A stretch of DNA of 64,000 nt, from positions 15,193,501 to 15,257,500 of the forward strand of contig CAMQGK010000637.1 of NCBI GenBank assembly GCA_947000775.1, in the 5' to 3' direction. Made by a program: the position numbers and the translations under genes. The notes beneath the pieces were generated by a model. It did not search any database, had not been told where the DNA came from, and saw only the letters and a program-made list of their open reading frames with translations. This document shows, piece by piece, positions 23,701 through 37,148 of the stretch (positions within the stretch are counted from its first letter, which is position 1; every line of letters begins with the position of its first letter). The stretch comes from Pterois miles (lineage: Eukaryota > Chordata > Actinopteri > Perciformes > Scorpaenidae).

Positions 23701-25531
23701 CCAGAGTGCTGTATGATAAAAACCTCTACAGGGTCATGACTTATTGAGCTTCCTTAAATTGCTTCTCACGGTGCTGCAAGCTCTTCCTCCCTCAGGCCTG
23801 GCTCCATTATCGCCTGGCTCTGTCTGCAGGTGCTCACCGGTCACATCACTGACTTCCTCCATTTAAGGTATATATGCCGCAGCTCCAGAGAAAACAACCA
23901 CACTGCATAATGCTGATAATCTCCCAGCCCGGTCGCACGGCACTTTGTGAAATAGCCATGAAATTGAATTTATTAATTTAAATACATAGACACAGTTTTC
24001 ATGTTTTTTGTGATGGTCAACACTAAATCAATTCATATGTAATCCATGTAATTGTGAACCGGGAGGTATAAAGAGTGGTGAACACCGCATTGGGAGGAAG
24101 TTGGGATGTTCGGTGGGTCAAAAAAGGTTTACCTAGGAGATCGGTGTTTGTGCCCCCTGTGAGTCCACAAGTTAGAGTTGATTTGACAGGTTACATCCGT
24201 GCTTAAGTTACGCCACCTCCATCAAACTCAACCCAACACATTCGCACTCCCACCTCGTCTAATACCGCCATTTGGTCAGTGCCCCTCAGTATCGGAGATT
24301 GATGTACGCGGTACCATTGCTGCATTAGTTTTGCACGGCGTGTCGATTTATGCTCATTAAATGCATAGTGTCCTTTCAGAATAAACTTCTGTTTTTATAG
24401 GAAGTTAGGTTTAGGCAGCACAACCTTTTAGTTAGGTTTAGGAAATGGTGCACTGCCCAGTCAGTGGAGTTGAGAATGAGACCAGGTTGCCACCCAAGTA
24501 GTTTTGTTGCCTAAACCTAACCAAGTAGTTTTCTGTGAAGATTTATTTTTGAAGGCTGCATGCAAACCACAAGTCAAAGTTGATTTATTTGTCATATAAC
24601 TTCCGTAATTAAGTTAAAGCACTTTCAGAGTTATCTTAACCCAAACCACAATCTTTTCCTAAAGATAGCAAAGTAGGTTTATTGCCACAGCCTAACCAAG
24701 TCAATCTATTTCTAAACCCAACTAAGTAGTTTTGTTGCTTAAGCTTAACTAAGTTGATTTATTCCTAAACCTAACTAAGTATATTTATTTTGAAAAGACT
24801 GAAGCAGAAATTGACATGTGTGTCATATGTTGCTGGATATTTGTGGAAAAAAAACACATGGAAAATACATTATTGAAAATCATGCTGAGCATAACAAAAA
24901 AATGCGTCTACGTGCACAAATCAAATATATTTAATTTTGTGTCAATTTTTGCAACTGTGCTGCAGGATCCATACAATGCCACCACACAAGCTGTGGCATA
25001 ATAATTATAATTAGAGTAATAAAGTTGAATTGTGCTACTTCTAAAGGCATACTGGTAAGTTAAAAAGGATATCAACTAACTAACAAAACTTTCTTAATGA
25101 CAATTCTGCCTTTGTGAAGGAGAACAATTGCTCCCATGCATCATCTTTTATAAAAGACAGAATCCTGATAGGGGAGAGTTGGTGAGCAAAGATAAGCAGC
25201 CGCACTGACAGAACAGATCTATCATAAAGCAGACGAGATACAGGGAGACAGAGAGGCAAAAGTAAAGATTAGAAGAGAGAAAGTTAAAGTAAATGAGTCA
25301 GAGAAGGGAGATGACTTATGAAAATGCTGCTCTGTGACAATGATGTTATCTGAGCGCAGGAAAAGGAGTGTCAATCACTCAGTGTCAGAATCATCCACTT
25401 CACTTCACAAGCTGTGTGTGACTTCACAGCCGCTGAACAGGATGACATTCAAAAATGTCACTAATATAAACACCTCCGGTCCTGGTTACAGTCAATGTTT
25501 GGGCAGCAGCAGAGGAACCAACTGTTATTTA
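20706..25531. other. Intergenic desert, no gene recognised
   Basis: A segment at about 21880-21950 ('ataatccatgtaatcgtgaacc...tataaagag') recurs at about 24035-24105, marking an unclassified repeat. 24380-24800 has many copies of 'cctaaacctaac(t/c)aagt' and of its reverse 'gttaggtttagg'. No supported exon. Confidence 0.5.
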
Positions 25532-26253
25532 CAGCAGTGGTCCCCACCTGACTCGTGGGTACCCACAGAACCCATTTTCATTCACATGTCTTGAGGTCAG
25601 AGGTCAAGAGACCCCTTTGAAAATGGCCATGCCAGTTTTTCCTCACCAAAATTTAGCACAGTTTGGAACATTATTTAACCTCCTTTGTGACATGCTAGCA
25701 TGATGTGGTTGGTACAACTGAATTCCTGAGGTTCTGTAGTTTCATTTGTTATTATATCTGGTTTCTCTAAAAAATAAATCCCAGTACAACCTCCAAACGA
25801 CTGATTGCCTTAATGCAACATTAAAGAAATTAGTGGTGTTAAAACAAATTTGTGTTAACATTTACATCTCTAATTTTTGCTACTTAGTCCACAGTTTATT
25901 TAAAACCAGTATTTTAGTTGCACACAGTTGCAGATACAGATCAGACTTAATCGAAAAAAAGATAGATATTATTTCCAACATTCATAACATATTTCTGTCT
26001 AACAAAATATGGTTTAGTGCATATTTGATGGCATTTAGCTTTTTAAAAACAACATTTTACTCTGATTAAAAATCTATTTTCACCATAAATTACATTCATT
26101 TAACCACAAAAACAAAAAAATCAATTTAGGCTCCAACACTTAGATTAAATAAGTTCTTACAAAAAAAGGTCATATTATTTATCTGCATTTGCATGGCAGC
26201 TTTTCTTGGATACACGCTGGAGGGACTTCCATGAAAATAGGTTGGAAACCGCT
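25532..26253 (-). mobile_element. hAT-like nonautonomous element (family Y copy)
   Basis: Left end CAGTGGTCCCCACCTGACT and right end, read on the other strand, CAGCGGTTTCCAACC: hAT-type CAGNGGTTCNCAANC termini. Inside, the 'gggtacccacagaacccattttc' to 'gacccctttgaaaatggccatg' block recurs in reverse at 59636-59705, and 'ttaaagaaattagtggtgttaaaac' is typical of the same family. No transposase frame. Confidence 0.6.
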
Positions 26254-26730
26254 GGTTTACAGAACCCATGCATGCTAAATCTTTTGTGTTATTTCACAGC
26301 TCTACGTGCCAAAATAACAGTGAATAATCTGGGAAATGGTTCTTGTTCACAACTACAACCACTCCGATAACATCTCTCTTTCAGGGTCCTTTTGTTATCT
26401 CGACACCTTTGTCTCCTGTGCTCACATGCTATGAGGGTCAGCATCACAAGTGCAGGAGTGTTGCAGGAGTGTGTGTGAAGTGACATTCCAGCCTGGCAGA
26501 GCCACACCTTACAACACAGCAACTGTCACAGAGGATCAGCATCCAGCCCGCCACACTGCAGGAGCTGCTTTCTTAAAGATCTTTGCTGTTCTGTTGTCCT
26601 CGCTGTTTATTCTTACAAATGAAAGGTCAGCTGCATCACACGACCAATAAAGTCCCGCCTGTTTGAGTGTGTCAGTTTGCATCAGCTCTGGTTAGTTGGT
26701 CCCACAAAGCTGATTTATTCAAGTTTCACT
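26254..26730. other. Intergenic, nothing recognised
   Basis: Overlapping short open frames on both strands (26289-26650) have no recognisable domain and no splice context. Confidence 0.5.
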
Positions 26731-27270
26731 TAAAGAGGACCTATTATGCTCATTTTCGGGTGCATACTTGAACTTTGAGTTTCCATTAGATCATGCACTT
26801 TAATATTCAAACATGCTGTATTTTTCACCAATATCAGCACACATTCCTTAAGCTGTTGCATTTAAAGCAAATCTATCATGCTCATTTTCAGGGGCATACT
26901 TGCATTTTGGGTTGTCTGCTCTGATTGGTCAGCTTGCCCACTCTGTTGTGATTGGTCAACTGAACCAAACTCTTCAAACTCTGCTCCAGCTCCGCTCTAA
27001 CTAGCTTTGTTTGAGGGTGTGCCAAACTAGCCGTTAGGCGGGTATTATGCAAATGTGTTACTTGGTGATATCACCATGTTACAGAAGAAAAGGCAGGACT
27101 TCAATCAAGGTGTTTCAGCCAGTTCAGGCACAGTGTTTCTGTGTGGTAGAGTAACTCTCTTTGGCCTGGACTTGGAGCTTTGTAACTTTGCAGCTTTTAC
27201 ATACACAAAAAAATATATAACACACTAAAAGAGAGGGGGAAAAAGCACAAAAACATAATAGGTCCTCTTA
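26731..27270. mobile_element. MITE with terminal inverted repeats and internal duplication
   Basis: Left end TAAAGAGGACCTATTATGCT; right end, reverse-complemented, TAAGAGGACCTATTATGTTT: about 16 matched bases. A second, diverged copy of the left end ('aaagcaaatctatcatgctc' + 'attttcaggggcatacttgc') lies inside at about 26862-26912, so the left arm is duplicated. Noncoding, 540 bp. Confidence 0.8.
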
Positions 27271-28139
27271 AAAATGAGCTTTTTTTTACACCCCCAAATT
27301 AATACATTTCAATGGTGAAACCATATTGCACAAGATCATCTTCAACATCTTCTGAAATCTAACATATTTTAATCAGTAATCAAAAACATGCCATTTAGCT
27401 TGTAAGTAGCTCTTATTAGATGCCACAAATGCGCTACAGCTCCTCTAAAGCACCAGTCATCCAATCAAGCATTTCAGATATGATTAGCCTATTCATGACT
27501 ATCCTATGTGACCTCATTCCATTTACATTGGGACTGAGCTGCCACCCATTTAAAAAACAAAAGCCGGCCGTAATATTGTGGATTACCCACACAGCTGCTT
27601 GAGTCGCCACATAAAAGGTTGGATCTCGAGGCTTTGCACCTGGCAAGTGCCAGAGATGCTTTGATCTATTTCTTTACTTGTTTTCCCCTCTTTGTAACCA
27701 TTAAATAGCCCTCTGGTCCCTGTGAGAGGAAATTTATTTGTGATTTAAAATAAGAAAGAGGAGGCTCTTTGTGACCAAAAAGACTTCCAGTTGTGTGGGC
27801 GGCTTTACAGCGTAGAGAGTGGAGTGGACTTCAACATTAAACCAGCTATATCTAAGAGCAGTTTAAGTGTCACCACTTGTATTTTCATATTGGTTTTGTA
27901 AAATCATGTTTCTTTAACAAACATAATCTGTGACTGGGAAAACAGTAACCTATGTGTTGCTTTTCTGAGATGTCAATCACTAATCTATTAAAGCATCTGA
28001 CAAAATAAACTTAAATGTAGGTTAAAGGCTAAGTTCACATTGTTTCAAGTCATAAAACAATACTCACCTTCATATGCATGTTGAAAGGGCTATCATACTA
28101 AAAAGATTGTAAATTTGGTAAATACCAGGCGGAGATTTT
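27271..28139. other. Intergenic, no gene recognised
   Basis: Noncoding sequence with no repeat or exon I can identify. Confidence 0.5.
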
Positions 28140-28560
28140 CAGTTCAGAGAAGTGAAGCCGATGCTGAAGTGTCTTAAACTTGTATTCTTTCTAATAGCCA
28201 GCAGGGGGCGACTCCTCTGGTTGCAAAAGAAGTCTGATTACATAGAAGTCGATAAGAAAATGACCCCCATTTATTACCTCAGTAAACACTGTAAACATGA
28301 GTTAATGATCTCGATTACTAGTTTCAAGCCGTCTTCAATACAGCATGATGTTCATTTAGTAAATTATGGTCCCATTTATAGACCATAAAGCAGGGTATGC
28401 TTTAGGGTGTGGCTACCTTGTGAATGACAGGCCCCTACCACAGTGTTGACCAGTCTGGGAGTTGTTTGCATATTTACCTTACAACTTTACTCCTTTCACA
28501 GTGTGCTTACACTTCATGAAAGCTAATTATAATATTTTGGTCACCTAAAAATGTCATATT
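28140..28560 (-). repeat. Interspersed repeat X, short form, copy in reverse
   Basis: Reads 'gccagcagggggcgactcctctggttgcaaaa', 'catgatgttcatttagtaaattatggtccc' and 'ttggtcacctaaaaatgtcatattcagc', the reverse complement of the X blocks. The far end has 'gctgaatatgac' where long-form copies have 'agaagtgacac', the same alternative 5' end seen at 47038 and 44555. Confidence 0.85.
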
Positions 28561-30046
28561 CAGCTTTTAGTTGTAATCAGCTCCACCCTCTCATGTTCCC
28601 TCTGGTTAAAAAAAAAAACAACAAAAAAAACACTTTGTTATGCCCCTTGGTGTCACTTTAGGTTCTGGCAACAATACCACTTAGTTAGGTTTAGGAAAAA
28701 TCTAAATGGTTGGGTTTAAATCTACTATGTTTGTAAAGTGAAAGTTAAACTGCATTCGGGATACAAACAAATCACTGATTTTAATGTGAAAACGAAATCT
28801 AACACACGGGACACGAACACGGGACTCCTGAATGAAAGCCTTATGTTTGTTGGACCCATCCACCTCCCCTCCTCTCTGCCCGGTTTGTCTATTTTCGCTG
28901 TTTTAACAATGTCACAACAGCTTTCCCTGAGCATTGACTGTTGCCACTGATGGGTTTACATTGTAGGAAATGGAAAGCTGGATGCGTCTCATACTGGCAC
29001 TAAAAGGTGCCTTGTGCAGCGGTATCACATGCTGACAGCCAGTCTTGGTATTTGACGCCTTGTAAATAACCGAGGCTTTGGAGTTGCACAAAGAAGAGAT
29101 TCATGGCCAGTTTGGGGAGGAGGAGGAACAACCAACCAATAACTATGTGTGTTCAAACAGGACCTGTGGTGAATATTAGACATGGTGAGATTGCTTATAA
29201 AGTCAATGGATAGGTATGTATTGATACAAATACAGTAGATGCAAAATCTCCCTGTTGCAGCACAAATGGCAAACGCAAAAAAAAAGGCAAAGAAGGGACC
29301 ACGCCAGTTCAATGTTTCAACTCAGTTATGCCGAGAGGAAAATGAGGAATTGGAGATAAATGACTGAATGTTTCTGGTGGTGAGCTCTGAGATCAGTCAG
29401 CTGAGCACAAACACACACAGCACTCCGACACACACAGGGTAGGTATATACTTTGCTAGCTAGATTACAGCTAATATCTGTATAGTCGGCTGGATGTTTAG
29501 GGTGAATAAGCACTGACTGCAGAGATGGTCCAGTGGTCAAATTCACACAAATATCACCAGGCAAACATTACCTTCGCTTTCTGCGTGAACACACATTTAT
29601 GGATGTGTGCGTGTTGTGTTATGATATACTACATGTTACAGGATCATTATGTACCACTATATTTTGTTCTCTGGTTATTATAATTACACTGAATTGATCT
29701 GCTTACAGTTTATTTTGACTGGGAGAACCTTAAGATTATGGAGAACATGTGAAGATGTTCAGAGCCCCTCGTCCTTCATTTCTTCTTCTATGGTCTGTAC
29801 TATAAATCCCTTTTGCTCTTTCACCTCTTCCCAATTATCCTGTGGCTCATTTATTATCCTAAACCATCCCATTATTTCTCCTGCTGTTTTGTTTATATTT
29901 TTGTTTCCTACAATTTTATAATGTTAGGCTCTTTATATCCTCTCCAGTGGCTTTGACAAAAAATTATATAGAAATAAATATTATTATTATTATTATTATT
30001 TAAAATTTATTTATTTATTTTTGTTTACATTTTAACTCTCATTTAT
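28561..30046. other. Intergenic, no gene recognised
   Basis: Contains 'gttaggtttaggaaaaatc' repeat near 28680 and an (ATT)n run at 29976-30001. No supported exon. Confidence 0.5.
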
Positions 30047-30107
30047 CGGCTCCGGCCCCCCCACGACCCCTAACAGGATAAGCGGTTGACGATGGATGGA
30101 TGGATTT
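30047..30107 (+). mobile_element. SINE family A, 3' end fragment
   Basis: 'cggctccggccccccc', 'gacccctaacaggataagcgg' and a (GGAT)n tail match the 3' end of the 49099 copy. Extreme 5' truncation. Confidence 0.8.
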
Positions 30108-31868
30108 ATCATTGACGTTGGCATAAAGTCTTTCTCCAATTGCAAAAATGTGTAGCCTATACCAGGGAAGCACCAATACCAATACTGGATCGATACTGAC
30201 TACACACGTTTACGACTTGGCGCTGATCCTCAATAGCGTTGGCTAGACTTGAGTTTCCCTGGCTAAAGTAGTTCCAAACCAAAAAATAGAAAAGTCCTGG
30301 ATATGCATGGACAGATGTTTGTTTTCCGCGGTGAGAAATCAGCAAACCAAAAAAAGCAAAAAACAAAAAAAAAGAAGAAATTGAAAGACATTTCCAGAAT
30401 AAACACACTGCACTTGCTGAAAAGCCAGCTGGAGCTTCCAGTCAAATCTCCTCAAGACGATTCTTCAGTGTCTTGCCTGTTGTTTGAACTTGGGTCCTCT
30501 CTGCATCAGACTTAATAGGTGGTGTTACCTTCATTATAAGGCTAAAATGTGTTTTGGCTCTTGGCTCTTATGATAGTAAAGGCTACTGACCCCGGGTCAA
30601 TATCAACCTGTTAATAGATTGATTTCAACAAACTGGCATTTAAAAATAGTTGCTATAAGAGTAAATGCTGCTAGCTAAAACTTATGGCAGACTAAGCTAA
30701 CTTCCATGTGTGTAGGATTGGAGTGGGCAGTAGATCTAACATGGAGGTTCTGTTTCCCTATGTGTGTATCAGAATAAACAGAGGCCAATTATAAAGAGAT
30801 CCTGGCGTCACAGTGTCTTTGCTATCTGAACAACACAATGCAGAAATCAACCAGTTACATACAGAAAGCAGAAACTTTACTGCCACACAGTCCCTGACAA
30901 CATCTGAGCAGGCATGTCATCTTCTTCCAAACTCTTTGTGTTCCCCATCCACAGTTAATAAATAATTAAATGAGATCACCATTTTTTTTAAAAAGCTCGA
31001 TTTTGGGGTGAGACAAAAAGTCAACTTGATATGGATGGAGGGCCACGATGGGGAAAAGAATGGATGCATTTTCAAGTTTGGATGTCTAGCTCATCCAGGA
31101 CTGGCATGAACCAGACAGGTCCGTGAGCGTGAGGGAGCTCTAATGTGGATGTACTCATAAAGTGTGGAAGTGAAGGTGTTCGGAGTGCTAACAGTCTGCC
31201 ACGCCACCGCCGCTGCGAGAGGTGTGAGAACGTCACGGCGGTCATTAATCTGAGCCCTGTAGTCGCAGCCCATCTCTGCAGCTGCAGCTGGTGTGCACCG
31301 TTTTAGTCTGACTCTCTGACCTCCTCCCTTCCACCACTTGCAGACCTGATCACATCCCTTGACAGCGCCTCAGGGCTTCACCTGACCGATGGTGCCTTTC
31401 ACTACACCTCTCATCACACGTTCACCTGTCAATGGGACTCGCTCTGGTGCCTGACACACAGCATCTGTCCCGTCTGTGTCCTTTTCAAACCAGCTAAAGT
31501 CACAGCTGCTGAAGTTTTAATAGCTTGTCGACAACTTCAAATTACATTTTCTTGCCACATTAGTATTCTTCAACGCTGTTAATTTATCAGGTCTGTACAG
31601 TAAATATGAATGTACAGCCAGGAGAAGCAAAATCTGCTCACCAGCACCTCTACAGCATGATGATGAGCTCTAGAGACGCTGCTGGCCGGGTTTTGTTACC
31701 TTTAGACAGAGGCAGGCTAGCTGTGTCCTCATGCTTCCTCATGTTTCTAGTCTTCATGCTAAACTAAGCTGACCGGCTTTTGGTTTCAGCTTCATATTTA
31801 CTGTACACACCCACACAAGAGTAGTATCAATCGTCTATGACTTATTTTATTAAACTGCTCCTTTAGGT
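30108..31868. other. Intergenic, no gene recognised
   Basis: A somewhat GC-richer, low-repeat block at about 31090-31480 is unexplained; its open frames carry no recognised domain. Otherwise nothing seen. Confidence 0.5.
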
Positions 31869-32136
31869 CAGTGATTCTCAAATTAGGGTCCTGATTGTGG
31901 CTCTCCGTCAGGACGTCTGCAAAATAATATGCTATAAATCATCAAATTGAGCTGTATCATTAAAAAGTGCTACAGATGAGGAGCAGTAAATTATTTATTT
32001 ATTTATTTGGCACAAAACCAAAACAGCCATGGCTTAAGAAGTAGTATAACAATGATAAGAACAGGGGAGAAATATTCAAGAAAAGACTAAGAAAACAAGG
32101 TAATGCTCAGTGCTTGACATAAGATGATGATATTAC

Positions 32137-32180
<44 letters not shown>

Positions 32181-32804
32181 CAACTACTACGACTACTAGG
32201 TGGTAATAATAGGGATGGAATTAAAAATAAATAAATAAATGAGTAACTAGATATTTAGAAGTGTCAACTATTGTAGTATGGAGGGACCTGGCATTATTTT
32301 TAAGTTGAAGCGCTTACCTAAAGTCATCTTTTAGACTGGTAACTTTAAATATTTTTATTAGGACAATGCATGGTTAAAATACTTAATGTCTGTTAATTAT
32401 TAACATCCCTACCACTCTCATGTGTGGCTATATAGGAGGCTACAATTTAAAAAAAATACTGGGCAGGGATTGGATGAACCATCCATCAATCAAATTCTTG
32501 CCAAACCCAGTTGGAGTCTACGGCAAAAACGTCTTTTCCTTCGACTGTGGGACTAATAAAGGATCATCTCATTTATCTTATCTTAACCTGATACAAATAG
32601 AGATGTGTTTCTGTTCATCACTGTGAAACAGGCCTGAAGCATTTAGGTTGAAATGTTTTTTAATTCAAAATAGCTCTCATGGCATCTAAGAGTACAAATA
32701 GTAATAAGTATATGTTTAATCACCATTACAATTAAGAGGGGGTCCTTGGAAATTTCCATCCCCTATAAGGGGTCCCTAGCTCCAAAAAGTTTGAGAAGCC
32801 CTTA
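31869..32804. mobile_element. hAT-like MITE with inserted microsatellite and retroelement tail
   Basis: Left end CAGTGATTCTCAAATTAGGG and right end reversed AGGGCTTCTCAAACTTTTTG share 12 of 15 aligned terminal bases, in the pattern of hAT elements. Inside are (AAT)n at about 32137-32177 and, at about 32535-32585, a 'gtgggactaataaagg' retroelement tail with 'atcttatctta'. Noncoding. Confidence 0.55.
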
Positions 32805-35800
32805 TCTAAACAACAATGGCAGCTGGTATCAATCTTCTCTGCAAGAATGCACATGTGCGTATTCTCCAAAATGTCTATTTCTTTAATTAAGTGCTACCCT
32901 AATTAAGATTTCTATCAGTCCATTTTCAAAGTCTAAATACTAAAATAATATAATAATTTTATGTTAATTTCTGAGTGAAAAACAACAACAGTTGTAAAAT
33001 GTAAAGATGCTGATTAATGGCACAAAATAATTGCTCTTACCAGCATTACTGAACTACTGAAAAAACAAACAGAGGTTGAACTCTTGTGAAAGCACCATGT
33101 GCATTAATTAAAGTGACTGCCTGTTGTGATCGTTTCTAGAGTCGAACTTCAGATCACATACCGCTCAAATGAAGCCCCGCTGTCCCCTGCTGTGGCCGTC
33201 ATCCCACACGTTGATCCCAGCGGTTTTCGTTTATGAGACAGAATTAAAATCAATGTGTATGAGTCCATGGGACTTTCCACTGCTGTGAACAGCACCCCAC
33301 AGTCCGTCACGTGTTTAACTGAGAGCAGACAGGAACAGTTCACCAAACTACTGTCCAAGATGGTATAGATTGATAGGAGCACAGACAAGTCCACCTCTTA
33401 CAAGACATTTATAGACCTTGTCATTTCCATTTGGTTGCTAGGGCAACAGTTTACTTCCTGTCAGCTACTGTATTAACAAACTTTGCAACAGGAAATACAA
33501 AGGGGCCCATTTAGCATGTTTATCTTGTCAAGTTTGCTAAAAATCAGTAATTCAGCACAGTAGGCTTAGGTTAGACCAGTTCAGAATAAACTACCTCAGC
33601 TGTCTGTAACGGCTGAGCAGGTCCCTGTTGGAGCGACCTCAGGGCAGCGAGAGAGAAAGCAACGCTCTGCCACCCCCCCACTTTCATCACGCAACGCACA
33701 CCAGAGCGTCCTACAACATGCAGCCTCTGAGGGGGGTCCTCTTCGTCATCGTATGTCAGACATGGACATCACTTTGTCTGGGTATTTGGAAGATTATTGG
33801 AGAGGCAAATTGGTTTCCAAAGGCTTTCTCTAAAAATAGCTCAGTCAGTGTGGTGCCCTGCTATGTTTTTTACACGGCAGATGTGATGCACAGAGTGTCA
33901 TGGCACAAAATGGTGACAGCATCGCCACCTCCTTTAATCTTAAAATGATATCAGGGCACAGCGGCGGCTGTGGTGAAAGGACAAGAAAGAAATGTACTTT
34001 TCCTCTGTGTGTTTTTAAGATTAATGTTCTCTGACAGCTAAGTGACAGCTGTCACCCCTGAAGCCCTGCAGCGACGGCATATAGAGGGTCAGTGAACTCC
34101 GAGCACTCTCAATACAAGCAACACACATAAATACAATACATAAGTACATGCACACATAAACTGTCGGAAGAGGTGACGGCTCTGCTGGGAGTGTATGACA
34201 AGCTGTCTCCGTTACAGTCTATTTCTGCTGGTCTGGTCAGCTGCTGATGGATGAAAGCCTCGAAAACTGCAGGTGGCATTTAGGAAATTGTTCATTTCAT
34301 GATGAAAATGTAATAACAGGATATGTCAGCTGCCGGATTCCTAGACAGGGTTGAAATGGAGCTTGTTTAAGCAGGAAGATATGAGAACTTCATGATGAAT
34401 AAAATAAAATCCATCCCTCTCTTTCCCTGCATCTTTCTCTGTCTATTCACCCCTCAATGGTCTTCAGTCTTCGCCTCTCTACTTTTTTCCATCTCTCTAT
34501 GAGTGTCACACTCTCTCCAGGGTCCTGAGAGTCCCTCTGCTTGCTTTCAGCCTGCATTTTGGTGACAGCAATGTCAAAACACATCAGCTGTATCCGGAGC
34601 AGAGCAGGTTTCAGTGCCACCAGGCTCCACCACCAGGCTCCACCACCTGGCTCCGTGAATGCAAATGGAAAATCTATTACAAGGGTTGCAGACACCCTCA
34701 TTTTCCCCTAAAACCACAACATAAAAGCTGCTCCCCCCCAACAATACATGCATTGCTTTTGTAATCAGTGCTTGACAGACTGCTCTGGGCTACGAGGAAC
34801 ATACACTGAACTCTAATAAATGAGATAATGTGTTTACTGAAGAATGATGGGTCTGTAGATAGCAATGTACATAGCAACAAGACGCCTGGAGACATGAGCA
34901 GGGAGAGACATATAGGATAGCTAACAGGTACAGTGATTAACTTTGCCATCAACAAGCAGCACATTTTTCTGGTGAACTGACTTATTGTGTCACATCGAAG
35001 AACAATGCGGCCCTGTTGGATTTTACCAGTCTGTCTGCGATCAATCATTCTCAGTGAGTGTGAGTAAAAGTGCTCAGCTCAGGCCGCTGGTCGGAAATGA
35101 GACAAGTGTACACTGCTGTTGAGAGTCTCAGTGCCAATTAGCCTCATAATCCCCACTTTATTTTGTGGCATCCAATTTCAGAGGCTCTTCTCAAAATACT
35201 CCTTTGTGGGTACCGCAAACTACTGCATGTAAATGACATCATGAGGGTGAATATAGAAACTGTTAGTCACGCGTTAGTCTATAAAAAGCACAAGGGCTGA
35301 ACTAAACTAAACAGAAACTTTATTACAGGTGCAGTGCTGGGAAAAGGTTGGACGATTCCCATTCAATGCATAAAAGCTAGACTTACATCATACATGACTG
35401 TCAGATATTAATGTGCCGTTTCAGAGGGATTTTTGATCATTTCTGATTTATGACTAAAAGGGCTTGACATAGTGCTGAGCTGAATCTCATATTAAGCTTC
35501 AGATTTCCAGCTTTAAGATGATGTACACCACTTCTATGTGACATCTACTATTGACCTGCTATCTCTCCTTAAGGACCCACTGTACCCCCGTTAATAAGAT
35601 TCTGATTTATGAAATACAAACCAATAAGCAAGATCTCCATTAATTCACTATCTGTACACCTGCAAAAATGTTTTTCTACTACTATTATTTGCTGCATAAT
35701 CAATATTTTGGATATCAAGAATGGATTAAAGGATAATGTGTTACGTGAATAACATATATAGTTCATAGTGATAGATGCACAGATAATTATTATCTGTATT

Positions 35801-36510
35801 TTGTTGTGTTATGATAAAAGTAACTAATATTATTTATATAGCATTTTTAAGCATTTACAATTCTTTGACTTTGATGAACATTGCTTAGCTTAGCTTAGCT
35901 TTAAAGTTATAACATAGGAAGAGAGAACAATAGAAATGGTGCACCAATTATGGACTTCAGGTTTGTATCGGCTATGTTAGCCCGGTCGAAAAGGCGCATG
36001 AATGACTCGATAAACTGCAATGTATGTCATTTGTACACCAGGGACTGACTACAGTGTAAATGCAAATATGAATATGATGATGATTACGCAGCGCTAAGAG
36101 CTTGTGACGTAGAATAAAAAGAAAGAAGAGAAAGATGGCTGATGGCGCACAGAAGGGGAGGAGGATGGGTCCAACAAACACAGGACTTTTGTTCAAGACC
36201 TGTGTTTTGTTTTGTAAGTTACATTCTTGACGTTGGCTGAATTTACGGTGCTTTGTTTCCATATGTATTTTACTTAGTTGACGTTCTTATTTTAAGGCCA
36301 ACCATGACGTTCTTCCTAATCCTAATTAAGTGGTTTTGTTGCCCACTGCTTGTACTGCACCTTCATTCAAGTCTGTAATATTCACACCTTGGTGAGGCAA
36401 ATTGTGACACTGACATGCTGTTCTCCGGTGGACAGACAGGTCTATTACACGTTTCAAAATCCTTAATGTTCGGTCTTCAGTCATTCACATTGTGCATACC
36501 CTGTAAAATT
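32805..36510. other. Intergenic desert, no gene recognised
   Basis: 33415-33560 ('cttcctgtcagctactgtattaacaa...ggaaatacaaagg') recurs diverged at 41640-41755, marking another dispersed repeat. A short tandem 'ccaccaggctccacc' lies at about 34617-34652. The 106-codon plus frame at 33628-33948 and minus frames at 34447-35048 have no recognisable domain. Confidence 0.5.
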
Positions 36511-37148
36511 CAGTAACACTTCAATTTACAGGTCCACAAATTTCATGGTAATTAGGTGATAATTAGCAAGTAACATATTTGACATTTCTATGCAATTACT
36601 GCCAAATTACTCCAATGTTTACCTCAAAATGTATCCAAAATGTCTTTAATATAAACATTAATAATTAATAATACATATACATAAGTATATTCCACTCTGT
36701 CCCAATAGCTGGTAATGTATTTAATACATTTCCAGGAAAATAATACAAAGTTAATTGATATGCTTTATTTCCATGTCTGCTGAAAACTAAATAAATAGCA
36801 AATAACTTCTTTGAAAACTCCCTGAATCTTTACATTAGCTACCAGGTTACATTTGTATAGACAATAAGTCACAATGGTGAAATCTGTGCCTAATCAGAAG
36901 TGTTTTCTGTTAGTTTTGGTTTTCCGATGAAGAGCAGCCACTTCTAAAGCCTAAGGGCCCGATTTTAACCATTACATGCTATTTTAGCCTAACATTATTA
37001 AATAATGTTTACAATAAAGTAATTTAAAATAAATTTTGAGGTAAATACTGGGGTAATTTGGCAGTAAATCCAAAGAAATTTTAAATAGATTACTTGCTAA
37101 TTATCACCTAATTAACATGAAATTTGTGCCGTTAAATAAAGTGGTACC
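36511..37148 (+). mobile_element. Foldback MITE with about 130-bp terminal inverted repeats, copy 1
   Basis: The left arm reads 'aatttcatggtaattaggtgataattagcaagtaac' and continues to 'ttactgccaaattactcc' and 'tttacctcaaaat'. The right arm is its near reverse complement ('gaggtaaatactggggtaatttggcagtaa' to 'acttgctaattatcacctaattaacatgaaattt'). The outermost bases are CAGTAACACTTC and AGGTACCACTTT (reversed). The middle contains 'tttccatgtctgctga' and 'agaagtgttttctgttag', found in reverse in copy 2. No ORF. Confidence 0.88.

Noticed and set aside
33628..33948. A 106-codon plus-strand frame with Met start
   Set aside because: No domain, splice site or codon pattern supports it, and it lies in repeat-bearing desert.
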